64,000 nt of DNA, taken from contig OU015499.1 of the NCBI GenBank assembly GCA_907164885.2, positions 165,424,330 to 165,488,329 on the forward strand, written 5' to 3'. Source of the stretch: Dolomedes plantarius (taxonomy: Eukaryota; Arthropoda; Arachnida; Araneae; Dolomedidae). The notes under the pieces were generated by a model. It saw nothing but the letters and a program-made list of their open reading frames with translations. It searched no databases and was not told the DNA's origin. The translations under genes were made by a program, and so were the position numbers. Positions 24,965 through 37,870 of the stretch are shown here, piece after piece; positions within the stretch are counted from its first letter, which is position 1, and each line of letters begins with the position of its first letter.

Positions 24965-24972
24965 GTAGTATA
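24965..24972. repeat. Right 8-bp target-site duplication GTAGTATA of the giant hAT
   Basis: Exact match to 10401-10408, directly abutting the right terminus. Confidence 0.9.
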
Positions 24973-25339
24973 GGTTATGGTGCGTATTGCATTTAACTCT
25001 TCATAATCATAGTAAATAAATATAAATATGTGTTGCCCTTGGTGAGAAACTTTCACAGGTTTTCGGATGAATGACGGTCTAAAATAATACTTCAGATGAT
25101 GCTGGTAAAATAAACAGCTATTCAAGTAAGTTTAATTTACAGGTTATTTTTTTCTGTATTGTATGACAGAACTGTTTTGTTAAGATGTTGAAAATGATAA
25201 TATGATTTCTACATTTTACTCTATTTTTTTCGTGAGTGAAGCTAAATTCTAATACAATTCTTATAACTTTTAAACTGTTAAAAACTGTATGTTCAGGCAT
25301 GGTGTGTGGTTTTCAGCATATAAGTAGATTAGGGTGAAA

Positions 25340-26330
25340 TGGGGTAATTGAGAACGCAAAATCATGTTGTTCCACTTTGAATCTAAATAAGTTTTTAACA
25401 AGTTGTTGTATGTAAATTTGCATCCATATTTTTGGTTATATTCTACATTTATAGTTTTATTTTTTTAAAAATCTGTTCAAAACTTTTTTTGCAGTAAATA
25501 TTTAAAGTTTTTGTGTTTTGCGTTCTCACTTTCTCCCGCACTTGGGGCAAGTGAGAACGCGGGTCCCAATAAATCATAGTTGCTTATAGCAAAATAGATA
25601 GGGCAAGGGAAAGAATGGATATTTTATGCTGAACACAAGGCTTTTTTTTTTTTTCCTTTTAACATTCGTTCATTATGGAGGTAGTTGTTTAAGTTACTGG
25701 TGTTAGTAACGTCTGAATAGTAACAAAAGAAGTATATTTGTATTATTTGTTTTAGAGTAACAAATGTATGTTAAAAGTTCAAAAAAAGTTTTTTTTTTTC
25801 CTTCGCATAGGCCTTATTGAATGTTGTAGGACCAAAAAGACATGGAAAATATTAGTTCACTTTCTGTTTTTCCAGGAACACTAATAAGTTATGATCTGGT
25901 ACAAAAGGCAATTCAGAAATAGTGAGAACAAAATTAGAAATTCAATAATTTCACACATAGTTTGTAATATCCACTCCACTGACATTCACTAACAGTTAGT
26001 CTAAACATGTTATTTTATTGCAATTCACTTCTTCAAACCTACAAAAAAAAAATCTAGTTTCAGTTGCATAATTTCCTATTTTGGAATGTTAAGGACTTAA
26101 AAACAATCATCAGCTGTTGAGGAAACATGGCAAAAGGTGGTTGGTTATGAAGCTTCTCCATCTAGAAAACATATGTTGGGAAGAAAAAAACTATTTATAT
26201 GGCTGTTATAACACAGAGGTATGTTTTTTTTTTCAGTATAAGGAGCTAGTTCTCACTTGTTTCAACCTTTGTGTTCTCACTTGCTCCGACACAAAATTTT
26301 TATGGGGCAAGTGAAAACACTGCAGTATTG
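25340..26330. repeat. Block rich in GTGAGAAC / GTTCTCAC motifs with two hairpins
   Basis: The motif occurs at about 25350, 25520, 25551, 25921, 26249, 26272 and 26310 in both orientations. Two hairpins are clear: a perfect 12-bp stem pairing 25520-25531 with 25549-25560, and a 17-bp stem with two mismatches pairing 26271-26287 with 26304-26320. This looks like the subterminal zone of an unidentified DNA transposon. No transposase frame or target duplication was established. Confidence 0.5.
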
Positions 26331-26426
26331 AAGTAATATTGCAAAAAAATGGTTTTTATATATTTTATCTGTATTTTTCGTTTCTTAATGAATAAAGGGG
26401 GTTTTTCAAAATAACTGTGCGGTTAA

Positions 26427-26471
26427 TTAGTTATGATTTTTTTTTTTTTTTTGTGGGGGGGGGGGGGGGGC
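26427..26471. repeat. Homopolymer tract poly-T then poly-G
   Basis: A run of T followed by a long run of G, ending in CTAGTACTCG. Length may be unreliable in the assembly. Confidence 0.9.
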
Positions 26472-29400
26472 TAGTACTCGAACTTGGGTACCTTAGTTAA
26501 AATTCAAGGGTTTAGTAGGTATAAAAATTCCAATTTATAATATTTTTTCGCTAAATAAAAACTATACATAACAGTAGAGCAAGAATTTTCCTACAAAGTT
26601 CACTTGAAATTATTTTTAAAAAGTTAAAATTTTTAGGGTTTTAAGCCCACTTTATACTAATACTTTTTGGTCGATTTTCGCGGGCTATTAAAATATACAC
26701 TCTACGATTTCAAAAGATTGCTAAAAGTTGCCAATTTGATAATTTTATTTACAATTTTTATCCTAAATTTATCAGTATATTATAAAAGTCTGAGATAACG
26801 TATTTAGAAACTTTGCTGGTTATGACTTATACAACTGATTTTGAACTGTTAATAATCATGATAAAAGATAAAATATACAAGGAAGAGTTCCATATACTGT
26901 GTTGTTCAGCTTAAAGGTGTCAAACTCCACCAAGTAGAGTTCTCCTTATGAGAAATTTAGAAAAATAACATTTAATACTGTTTTAAAACTTCTAATCTGA
27001 CAATCAACACTTTGTATAAAATCCAACAATAAGAACCTAATAAAGAACCGTAGAATATTTTAAGAAAGAAACACTGAATACAGCATTTAAATAATAAATC
27101 AGGTATAAATAATTAAAACAGTCTAAATACTTGCAAAGTGTCCAAAATGTATCAATCGGTTATAGAAAATGTAGGTAAGCAATATATTCAAAATACAATA
27201 CTATTATTTAAAAAAAAATCATAAAAATTCGAAAATAAGCATGTAAAAATATCAAGAAAAAGATAAATAAAAATACAAAAGTAGTGAAAAATTAAATGAA
27301 GTATATAAAGTAATGAATAGTTTGCAGCGAGGTAATTTCAACATGTAAAGAAGAATGAAAAAAACAATGACAATAGGAAAGTTTATAAAATTAACTAAAA
27401 TCATAAATTGGGAATCTTCATTTGAAAAATTAAATTTTAAAAACACTGACATACGAAAACTGATGTACTAAATGCATTCAGACCTGGATAAGACCTATAA
27501 ATGAAATTTGAATATCCAAGGGTAAGTTCTCATCTACTGGGTGGTATTCCATGAAAAAGTGGAAAATAAAAATTTTATAAAAGGAATTCAAAATTTTTTC
27601 ATTATCTGAAGCTAATCTCTAATTTCATTGGCTTAAAACATCTAAGTGATCATCATTAAAATTCAATTAATTGAAACTGAAAAAAACCTATGTGATATTT
27701 CTAAGATATAATCTCTGACCTTTGGTGAAATAAGAGCAGAGCTTAGCTGCTTCAGGTTTGCAGTGTATTGAACCATAAACCCAAATAATAAAAATATTTA
27801 TTATAAAGATTACAACCTAAGAGGAACAGAACATAAGCAAAGTATATACTTCTATAATCACCAAATTTGAGGCCATAAAAAATCCAGCACTTTTTGCAAC
27901 ACTCATGTGTTTTGTGTTTTTTTTAATTGTATTTCATGCTTAAAGAATTATAAAATTGCGAAAACATCTAAAGCTTTTTGAATTTAAGAAACTATCATTT
28001 ATGTGTATTAAGTTTTTTAAAATTAGAATAAAATCCATACACACTGTTAATTTCATGTGAACCTTATAGACAGGACTAATTAAATAATTATATATTCCAT
28101 ATAATTGATGAACTGGCACAAAACTTGGTGAGTTTTACAGCTTGGTACCATGAGCAGCAATCTGCAGAGTAGCCATTGCTTTCTCATATTATTCCTCTAT
28201 CAGGGAACTTTAATTTAAAATTGCATTTGAAATAATTTTTTAAAAATTATTTGTTTCTGTATTTATTGTTTTAAAATGTTCTTGACAAGATTTAGTAAAT
28301 AACTTTCATTCTTATCTTTTATTATAACAAAGATAATGGCAATAGTATTAAATGCAATACTCCTAAATAGTCATCATTTTAGATTCATTATACTATGCTT
28401 GTTTAAAGTTTTAAATGAATGTATTTCAAACAAGATGATTAAAAGTAATATTTAATTTAAAGTAATATTTCAAAGTAATATTCATTCTTATCTTTTATTA
28501 AAACAAAGGTAAAGGTATTAAATGAAATACTCTTAAATAATTATCATGTTAGGTACATCATTCATTATAATATGCTTGTTTACAGTTTTAAATGAATGTA
28601 TATCAAACTGAATGATTGAAAGTAATACTTGGTATTTGAAATTTAAGTTCATTTTAAAGAAATATTATATTATTTCACACATCAAAACTGTACACATTTA
28701 TTAGTATATAAAATGTTTCATTTTCTCTGCCCTATGTATTCTAAAGATTTCTTTGTTAGAAACATTTCAAAATTTAAAAAATCTGTATTCACTGATATTT
28801 CTGACTGCCTTGATATGATATTTTAAAAATTTTTAGTGTAAAAATTGTGCTTGGGTCAGTTTAGAACTAGATTTATATTATCTGCTCTTTTACCTGCATA
28901 TTCTTTTTTCTGAATAGATAATTTTAACAATGGTAAATTATCATTTGCCAGTGTGCAAATTTGTACAATTGTGCAAATTAATTGTTTTAATTAATTTTAA
29001 CCTCTAAAAGCTTCTTTATCTAATCCTCTAGTTATATGAATTGTTAATAATATTCTTAAAGATATAAAAGCATTTAAGAAGCCAGTAGCTGTCATTTATA
29101 GCAATTGTAGAATTTTTATAGGGTTTCCGAAAAAATAGGTTTTAATTCTTCTATTTATTTGACCAGCCTAAAGATATCTATATCTGCATCTTTTATAGAC
29201 TTCACCTGGTCATTATTCTGAGTCAATTTTTATATCTGTCAAGATAATTTCTAGTACCGATGCATGTTCCTTATATTCATTCTATTGAATCATATCAAAT
29301 TAACTTGTCTAGCTTTATACAGTATATGTTGAAAACAATGCACCTCAAACATTTCTTTCCAGTTACTTGTTCGTTAATACTCGTAATTAAATATCCTTTT

Positions 29401-32400
29401 TCATTTTCGTAAATGTGTTCCTTAAAATTCTGGAGTGACTTCTAAATCAGTTACAAGCTCTGTGACTCCAACTTAAACTTGTTCGAAATCAGAGTGGCTA
29501 TATTTTGTCATGCGGTCTAAAAGGTTTCTAAATGATTACAGGACTTCCCTTCAGAAATTTAAAATTTTTCTTCATGTGGGACTTTGTACTAGCATGGGGC
29601 CCAATTGCTTCAAATAAATCCAATGGTATTAAAGCAAGCCCTGCCTTTCATAATTAATTCTTTACATATTTTCTATCCTTTTATTCATAGTATTCCTGAG
29701 GTTGTGTTGTGATTATTCATATCATTTTAATTCTGTGGTGAACTGTGGGGAGTTTGGTTTCACAGACTTTAAAATTTTATGAAGAGAACTCTGACTAGTA
29801 GCCAAAATTTGTTGGTTTGATATAGCCATGTAAATCTACTCAGGGCAGAAAAATTGTGGGTGTTTTTCATCTTTCACATTGCATGTTCTCTCATTGATTC
29901 ATCATTTGGTAAGTCAAGATTCAGTAGGTATTTAGCTCTATTAAACCCTTCAACTATTTAAAGGAGTTTTTCAGAAACTTTCAAAATTTGTGGGCCTTTT
30001 TTCACAAGAGAATCTTTGTGGTAGATTTTCTATTTTCAGCTTCTAGTTTGAATAGCTCTTAACTTGCTACAAGAATAAGGAAAAAATTTATAACCTGAAA
30101 AAACTTTGAGCTAACCTCCATATTTCTTTGTAATCTGAATACAATGATTTCTGAATCACAAAGTCTCTTGTTAAAAAACATGTATGAAGTATGATATTTG
30201 TACCATTGTGGTGAGATTTTACTCCAAAATGCTAATTTTCTCCGTTTGATTCTTCTGTTTGTTCTGTAAAGAAGCTATACACTGCAGGCATGAAAGATAC
30301 TCTATATGCACAGCAGTGAAAATGCAAGGCAGGGAAAGCACCCAATTATTTTAAGCTTTTAGTGGATTTCTATTTTTAGACTTTTGAGATTATAATCTCC
30401 TCCTGCTTCTGACTAATATGTGAGATTTACTTCCTGCTTTAATTCTGTAGGAATAAATATAGATGACAAAAGGCTTCCAAGATGTAAAAATACCAAGGGA
30501 AAAATAATATTAGTAATCGTTTGTCGGGAAATCAGATAATTCTGAGTTATGTGTAGTACCTCCTTGAAAATCTAACCTTTCTTGAGCATTGCTATTAAAA
30601 ATGGTCAGAATGGGATTTTTGTGTTTGTGGCTTCATTAATTCAAATTTATGTTAGCATATTCAGGTTTTTGTGTGGCGATTTTCTTGCACCTCATATTAC
30701 AGCTTTTATATCTGATCTATTTATTAGTGATGATTTTGTTGAGGAACCTCAAAGTGGCTCTGAATTTTATGAAAACATAAGTTTGTAGACAAAGGTAATG
30801 TTAATTGAATTAAATTACTTTAAATTCTCTGTCTGTTTTGTACTCTGTAATCCAATCACAAATGTTATAGATTTTAACTGTCTACCTCAAAAAGTGGGTA
30901 TTTATGAAAGTTCAAAATGCTCCAAATCAAAACCCTATACCCCAGATATATTGAGTTTTCTGATTTTTTGCATTCTGGTATAAGCTTTACATTCCATTGT
31001 TATTAACTGCCTTATACCAGTGTGTAAATATTGAATACTCTAATGATTGGTATATAAAAGAATTTTCTTGTACAAATTATTTTGAGATTGACAATAACTC
31101 ATTTTTTAGGCAATATCTTAAAATAAAGACAATAAATGTTTTGCTAATATCCTCACTGGAGCAAAAAATATAGAAATTTCACTTTTTCTTATTCCTGTCA
31201 AGTATATTCCTTCTAAAGATTTAAATTTATTATTATATAAATTGTGTAAAATTTCCACCATTTGGAAAGAGATGGGAATGGAAAAATTGTGTATGGGAAG
31301 TAATTTGTAAGAAGACCATAACATGTTTTTATATGAACTAAACAGTTTTAATTTCATGGAAGTAATTTTATATGACTGCAGATTTTGTCTTTTATTTATT
31401 TAGACTTTTAAAATATTTACAAGTTACATGTGAGAATTACTGTTCTGTATACTATGCATATATGTTTCTTAAATCATTGTTTTGGTAAATATGATATTAA
31501 ACTTTTGCTGTTACTCTAAATGTATACATTCATGACTGCAGAATAAAATATTTCATACTCTATCATGAAAAATTATTTATATTGACAATTACTTTTCTAT
31601 GTCATTGTTAATGAAATGGTAGGGGGGATTTTCTCTAACCAAGAAGTGTTATAATAGGTATAGCTTAATCTTCATCTGATTTCCTGTAGCGCAGAAGTGT
31701 ATTGTAGAGTTTTGATGAAAAGAATTCCAGTCATGTGAATATTTTAAAATCAATTGACTTGATACACACAATGAAAAATGTGATGAGATTATCATATCCT
31801 ATAAGAACAAAATGGTTTTCGAAATATTATAATACTTAAGATAATCTTAAGAATCTTCCGAAATACTTAAGATATCCGATAATCTTAAGAATCTTTCGAA
31901 ATACTTAAGATAATCATAATGTAATTCAAATTATTCTTAACTTATCTAATTTCATTTTTATAATTCTAATTCTTATGATTGCTAGATTTATAGCAAAAGT
32001 ATTTTAATATTATCAACAAGAAGTTTGGTAGAGTTTTTAAGATAATATAAGTCCCCAATTCACAATTGTAATCCCAGTGTACATTTTAATAGACAAGCAT
32101 ATTTATTTTTAGTGCATTTATTATGTAGTAGTCTCCTTTGTGCTTACGTAGCTCGCTGGGTAGATGTTTGCAAAGCAGAATTGAAGAAATGTTTGTAGTT
32201 CTAACCACACAATCTTAAAGAATGTCATACATCTCTAGAATTTCTGTTTAGTCATATATTTTGTTAAGGTCTCTTTGCCCTAATATCCACTGTGAAGAAT
32301 ATAATAGTTAATGGAGACATTTTATCCTTGGAAATGCATAAAGGATCATTAATAAGAAAGAATTTTAATTTCGAAGCTTATGTAACATGAATATCCATTC

Positions 32401-32860
32401 CGCAAAATAGAGAAATATATTTTTTTAAATGACAAATGAGAAAGCCGTGCCAAAATCAGGATATATAAAGTTTGCAAAGTTTTTAAACTATACAAAAATG
32501 CAAAAACATAATTCTTTTAGAAAAATTGAACTTTAATTAAAAACCTTACATAAATTTAAACACTCCCCTCCACCTGTACTCCAAAATTTTTTTATAAAAA
32601 TTTTACTAAAAAATGAAATATGAGAAATTTAGAATACTTCAAAATTTTTTAATATAGAAATACCAAAAAATATCTTTTTTTTTCAAAACTATCTTTAATT
32701 ATGTTACAATTTAATGAGCCACAATCACCCAGTACTCCCTCTTGAAAACTTTTTTATTCTCAAAATTAAGATTTAAAATAAGAAAAGATCTTTTAAATGT
32801 ACAAATACATCCTTAAAACAATTGTTATCAATTCATTTATAATTTATTACAGAGCGGAGA
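26472..32860. other. Long AT-rich region without recognisable genes
   Basis: Over 6 kb with only short chance reading frames on both strands. None shows a known domain or a convincing splice pattern. It holds a diverged tandem duplication near 28305-28632 and short AAGATAATCTTAAGAATC repeats near 31830-31920. It could be intronic, intergenic or a decayed element. Confidence 0.5.
28305..28632. repeat. Diverged tandem duplication, about 180-bp period
   Basis: The stretch from CATTCTTATCTTTTATTA through AAAGTAATA occurs twice, at roughly 28305-28455 and 28485-28632, with small indels. Confidence 0.7.
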
Positions 32861-32869
32861 AGCCGACAT

Positions 32870-33160
32870 TTCAGTACTAAAAAATCCCGTTTCTAAACAA
32901 ACACGTCATGAAATGAGTGAGTACGGTTACCGGTAATTCGGAGGTTACCGCAGAGAAATTTTCACTGCCCCACTTCGCGCATGAGTATGAGTATCGTACT
33001 TCAACCAAAATTTTAATTACAAAGAATCCTTATAATAGTTGCCGTGTTCTGTAGTCGACTCTGTCCGTAACGCGTCCGGAGCGACCACCTCATATCCATC
33101 CATTTGGCATCCATTTTGTTTTATGAGTTAGGCTTAACAAGTTAAAAGTAAAGTTCAAAA
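32870..33160. promoter_or_regulatory. GC/CpG-richer island, possible promoter
   Basis: Within very AT-rich surroundings this block carries many CpG steps (for example ACCGCAGAG, TTCGCGCATGAG, AACGCGTCCGGAGCGACC). It may be a promoter or first exon, or the head of a mobile element. No transcript signal proves either. Confidence 0.25.
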
Positions 33161-33699
33161 AGATTATTTGCCAACTAAATCCAAATAATTGTAATTAAAA
33201 CAGCGTAATATCGACACAAATCAACTTTATTTCGATCAATTTTATTTCAAAATTATCTCTTCATTAGAGAATTATCTCTTTTCCGCCACCTTTCGCGTTA
33301 TCATAGTGTTTCTCAGAACTTGAAAATGTAAACACAAGTGAGTCATTCATTCACCGTGATTCGTTAATTTAAGAAAAATTGAATAAGAATTTTTTTCACA
33401 GTAAAACAGGTTTTCATTATTTTAACCATATATAATATATATATTTTAATATATACTATATATTTTTTAATACATAATATATAATATATATTACAATACA
33501 GTATTACAATTTAATATTACAATAATGTCGAATTTAGTTGCAAACTTGACGCATGCGCAGTGATATGTTCCAAACTGTACGTCACAAAAGCTAGCCGGTT
33601 CAAAAGGCAAAATCTTCAGTATACAGATTTTTTGCATTTACAACACATGGAATTCTATATATTCCACATCTAATACGTGTTTAGTAACGATTCAATAAC

Positions 33700-35045
33700 T
33701 TTGTATGATTTTTAATCAGAATTTCTTTAGTTTATATATATTATTTTTGCTTAATATATATTTATACATATATTTATATATACATATATATATATACATA
33801 TACATATACATATATATAATACATATATATATATATATATTTAACAATATATAATATATGTACATTAAATTGAAATACACATGCAAAAATTTTTTGCACG
33901 TGAATAATTTGTATGATATTTTAATCTGATTTTCTTTATATATTTTATTTTTGCTTAATATATTTATACATAGCCTATTATACATATATATAGCATAAGA
34001 TATAATATATGTACATTAAATTGAAATACACATGCAAAATTTTTTGCACGTGAATAATTTGCATGATATTTTAATCTGATTTTCTTTATATATTTTATTT
34101 TTGCTTAATATATTTATACATAGCCTATTTATACATATATATAGCATAAGATATAATATATGTACATTAAATTGAAATACACATGCAAAAATTTTTTGCA
34201 TGTGAATAATTTGCATGATATTTTAATCTGATTTTCTTTATATATTTTATTTTTGCTTAATATATTTATACATAGCCTATTTATACATATATATAGCATA
34301 ATATATAATATATGTACATTAAATTGAAATACACGTGCAAAAATTTTTTGCACGTGAATAATTTGCATGATATTTTAATCTGATTTTCTTTATATATTTT
34401 ATTTTTGCTTAATATATTTATACATAGCCTATTTATACATATATATAGCATAAGATATAATATATGTATATTAAATTGAAATACACGTGCAAAAATTTTT
34501 TGCACGTGAATAATTTGCATGATAGTTTAATCTGATTTTCTTTATATATTTTATTTTTGCTTAATATATTTATACATATATATAGCATAAGATATAATAT
34601 ATGTACATTAAATTGAAATACACATGCAAAAATTTTTTGCACGTGAATAATTTGCATGATATTTTACTCTGATTTTCCTTATATATTTTATTTTTGCTTA
34701 ATATATTTATACATAGCCTATTTATACATATATATAGCATAATATATAATATATGTACATTAAATTGAAATACACGTGCAAAAATTTTTTGCACGTGAAT
34801 AATTTGCATGATATTTTAATCTGATTTTCTTTATATATTGTATTTTTGCTTAATATATTTATACTTAGCCTATTTATACATATATATAGCATAAGATATA
34901 ATATATGTACATTAAATTGAAATACACATGCAAAAATTATTTGCACGTGAATAATTTGCATGATATTTTAATCTGATTTTATTTATATATTTTATTTTTG
35001 TTTAATATATTTATACATATATATAGCATAATACATGATTATATA
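33700..35045. repeat. 152-bp AT-rich satellite, about eight units
   Basis: The unit includes TTAAATTGAAATACAC, then a palindrome centred on the A/T run, then GAATAATTTGCATGATATTT. One unit near 34570 lacks 15 bp. In the best unit, 34332-34356, the palindrome is perfect: CACGTGC, five A, T, five T, GCACGTG. The first unit (33720-33870) is diverged and expanded in TA steps. Confidence 0.9.
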
Positions 35046-35267
35046 AAATATTTATATTACATTGAAATAGATTGAATTAGCAGTATTGTTTCTAAATATC
35101 TGGCTGTATTAGTTAGACTGTACAAGTCGGATTTTAAAATCAGCTGCAAGCATGGTTTTTTTTTCCAAGAACGTTTTTTAATTATAAACTTCAATATTTT
35201 TTTAAAAAAACCTCACTGTAATAATTTTTAGTAAAGCATTTTATTGCGATGATGGTGTATCTTTTAA

Positions 35268-36104
35268 GGTGACTGCCTACGTTGAAAATTTCATTTTTTG
35301 ACTATTTTGGTCAATTTTATTTTTTCCAGGAATCGTGCAATTCAATCTTTTCTCTTTTCAAAACCGTTTTGATTTTCATTCTACATCAATTAGAAGCAGA
35401 GTTATAGCTATTTTAAAAAAAGTCTGCTACAAAATTGAAGTGGCAAACAACTTGAACTGAGTTTTTCTCAGAATTATGTTTTTAGCACAAATCTTTACCG
35501 TTATCATGATATTTCACACAATAATACATATAATTTGATAAAATTTTCGGGAAATGTTTTAGATGCTATTGTTAATGAAATGACGCTCAATAATTGATGC
35601 ATAATAATAAATAGTTAAATAGTTTTTGTTTGGGCAGCAGCATACGCCGAAATTTTCAAAAGTGGGGGGGGGGGGGTTTACTATGAAAAAGTAGTTTTCA
35701 GCAATCAGTGCAGAGCTTGAACCTATTTAAGTAATATATGTAATCAGAAAAAATGGGGGGGGTTAACCCCCATCAACCCCTCCCCTGCATACGCCACTGT
35801 GTTTGGGGCTGTTTTTATAAGGAGAGGAATGATGAATTGGGGGAAATTTTCATATTGCAACATTTTTGCATTTTAAAATTTCTCTTAGATTGTGGGTCAT
35901 TTAAGATAACTGTCAGATGTGTCGCATTTTAGCTAATTTTCATTGAAAATTACTTCAAATTGACCAATTTATAAAAAAGTATGGTATTTACTGGCAAGTT
36001 TTTGTTTATTTTTTAATTTTCAAGTGCTATTTTACGATAAAAAACAAAAAAATCTTTAAAAATGATTTTTTTAAAAAAATTGGCCCCAAATGTAGGCAGT
36101 CACC
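35268..36104. mobile_element. 837-bp TTAA-flanked TIR element
   Basis: The ends GGTGACTGCCTACGTT and (right, reverse complement) GGTGACTGCCTACATT are inverted repeats. TTAA lies outside each (35264-35267 and 36105-36108), the target preference of piggyBac and Kolobok elements. No transposase frame is present, so it is non-autonomous. A hAT MITE is nested inside it at 35635-35799. Confidence 0.75.
35635..35799. mobile_element. 165-bp hAT MITE nested in the TTAA element
   Basis: The left end is CAGCAGCATACGCC and the right end read inverted is CAGTGGCGTATGC. A perfect 8-bp duplication, TGTTTGGG, flanks it at 35627-35634 and 35800-35807. The interior is mainly G and C homopolymer runs. The 8-bp duplication and the CAGTG terminus fit hAT. 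Confidence 0.8.
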
Positions 36105-36339
36105 TTAAAACAATATTTCAGGTGATTATAAGGGGACATTTTATTATTTTGTTTTGTGCCACTTTCTCGAATTATATTACTTTATTTTTCAGATCTAATA
36201 AAAAAAGTATTAAAAAATTTCACCTTCAAATTAGAAAACAATTTAAAATTAACAAATCAGACAGCAAACATTCAAGTAAATTTCAATGTTCTAAATTGCA
36301 ACACATCAGGTTGCAAAACAGTATATTATTTTCTAATAT

Positions 36340-37165
36340 TCACGTTTTTACATGTACTATCTACGGTATGTACTGTATAGTAGTGTGCTTTTCAGAGCGA
36401 ATACCTAACATAACAGCAAAATTTTCTTAAATTTTTAAAAGTCTGTAATTTTCCGATACCTTTCACGTTTTCATAGCGTTTCAATTAAATTAATAACAAG
36501 TATTCATTTTATATATTCGGGACATGAAAATGTAAACATGAAGTTAGTCATTCATTCATCTTTTTTTTTTTTATAAGATGAATGAATGACTAACTTCATG
36601 TTTACATTAATTCATGTTTACATTTTTACAGAATATTATTTTCTAATATTCTGTAAAAATTTCTTATATTTTAACAAGGTTATGAATCTTTTTTTTATTG
36701 GAACTGTTCAATTACTTACCATCAAGTTTTGACAGGTACTGTCTACGGTATGTACTGTATAGTAGTATGCTTTTCAGAGCGAATACCTAACATAACGGCA
36801 AAATTTTCTTAAATTTTTAAAAGTCTGTAAATTTTCCAATACCTTTCACGTTTTCATAGCGTTTCAATTAAATTAATAACAAGTATTCATTTTATATATT
36901 CGGGACTTGAAAATGTAAACATGAAGTTAGTCATTCATTCATCACGTTTTTACATGTACTATCTACGGTATGTACTGTATAGTAGTGTGCTTTTCAGAGC
37001 GAATACCTAACATAACGGCAAAATTTTCTTAAATTTTTAAAAGTCTGTAATTTTCCGATACCTTTCACGTTTTCATAGCGTTTCAATTAAATTAATAACA
37101 AGTATTCATTTTATATATTCGGGACATGAAAATGTAAACATGAAGTTAGTCATTCATTCATCTTT
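36340..37165. repeat. Helitron-related tandem repeat, three units
   Basis: A unit of about 220 bp, from TTTTTACATGTACTATCTACGG through TCATAGCGTTTCAATTAA to AGTTAGTCATTCATTCATC, occurs near 36345, 36737 and 36945. Related but diverged sequence lies at 33280-33350 and 38290-38360. An arm-to-arm inverted copy follows the first unit. The second unit is preceded by a decayed Helitron-type end (CATCAAGTTTTGACAG, 36720). Confidence 0.75.
36529..36608. repeat. Perfect 34-bp inverted repeat with 12-base loop
   Basis: 36529-36562 (starting AATGTAAACATGAAGTTAG) is the exact reverse complement of 36575-36608. The spacer is mostly T. It would form a strong cruciform or RNA hairpin. Confidence 0.9.
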
Positions 37166-37205
37166 TTTTATATATATATATATATATATTTATATTTTAT
37201 CCATA

Positions 37206-37233
37206 CTAGCCGCTGCGTGACCAGCATGGTCAC
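37206..37233 (-). mobile_element. Helitron 3' terminus, minus strand
   Basis: On the minus strand the order is hairpin GTGACC-ATGCT-GGTCAC (37233-37217), seven bases, CTAG, then T. This is the Helitron 3' signature: a short hairpin just upstream of CTRR, inserted before T. The element body would lie to the right; its 5' end was not fixed. Confidence 0.65.
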
Positions 37234-37474
37234 TTTTAGTTTTAAATTTCCTTTTGCAAAACAACGCAACTGAAAGTGACATATGTAAGGAATGTTACAA
37301 TTACCTGTCATCATAAATATATGTTGTTAAGGGGTATTCTCTATTAAGCTGATTCTAAAACATCGTGATCAAAAAATGTGAATTTCCATTACCTTAGAAC
37401 AGAGTTAAAGATAAGACTGAGAAAGCCCACATCAATGATTTTAAAAATTACATCCCTCTTTGTATGTACTATTT

Positions 37475-37870
37475 TTCAAAATTAAGATATCTATACTTTA
37501 TCATTACAACAAATAAGAAATTGCAGGGGGAAAATTTTAAATATAGTGTTGATTACATCACTCTCTGTATGAATTACTGTTAACAATTCAGATATCTACA
37601 CTTAATCATATTAAATAATAAATTGCTGGAAAAATTTCTTCATTTATAAAATGGAGCAAAAATTCAGCAATTTTTCAAAATTATGATATCTACACTTTAC
37701 CATTACAAGAAATAAGAAATTGTTGGGGGGAAATTTTAAATACAGTGTTGATTACATCACTCTCTGTATGTATTACTGTTCACAATTCAGATATCTACAC
37801 TTAATCATATTAAATAATAAATTCTTGGGAAAATTTCCTCACTTATAAAATGGAGCAAAAATTCAGCAAG
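37475..37870. repeat. Tandem duplication, about 200-bp period
   Basis: Two copies of a block running from AAAATTAAGATATCTA through GATTACATCACTCTCTGTATG to AATGGAGCAAAAATTCAGCA lie side by side with few differences. They fall inside the putative minus-strand Helitron body. Confidence 0.8.

Noticed and set aside
33716..34961. Series of 60-90 codon frames in the 152-bp satellite
   Set aside because: The same frame is repeated every 152 bases; no coding signal beyond the repeat.
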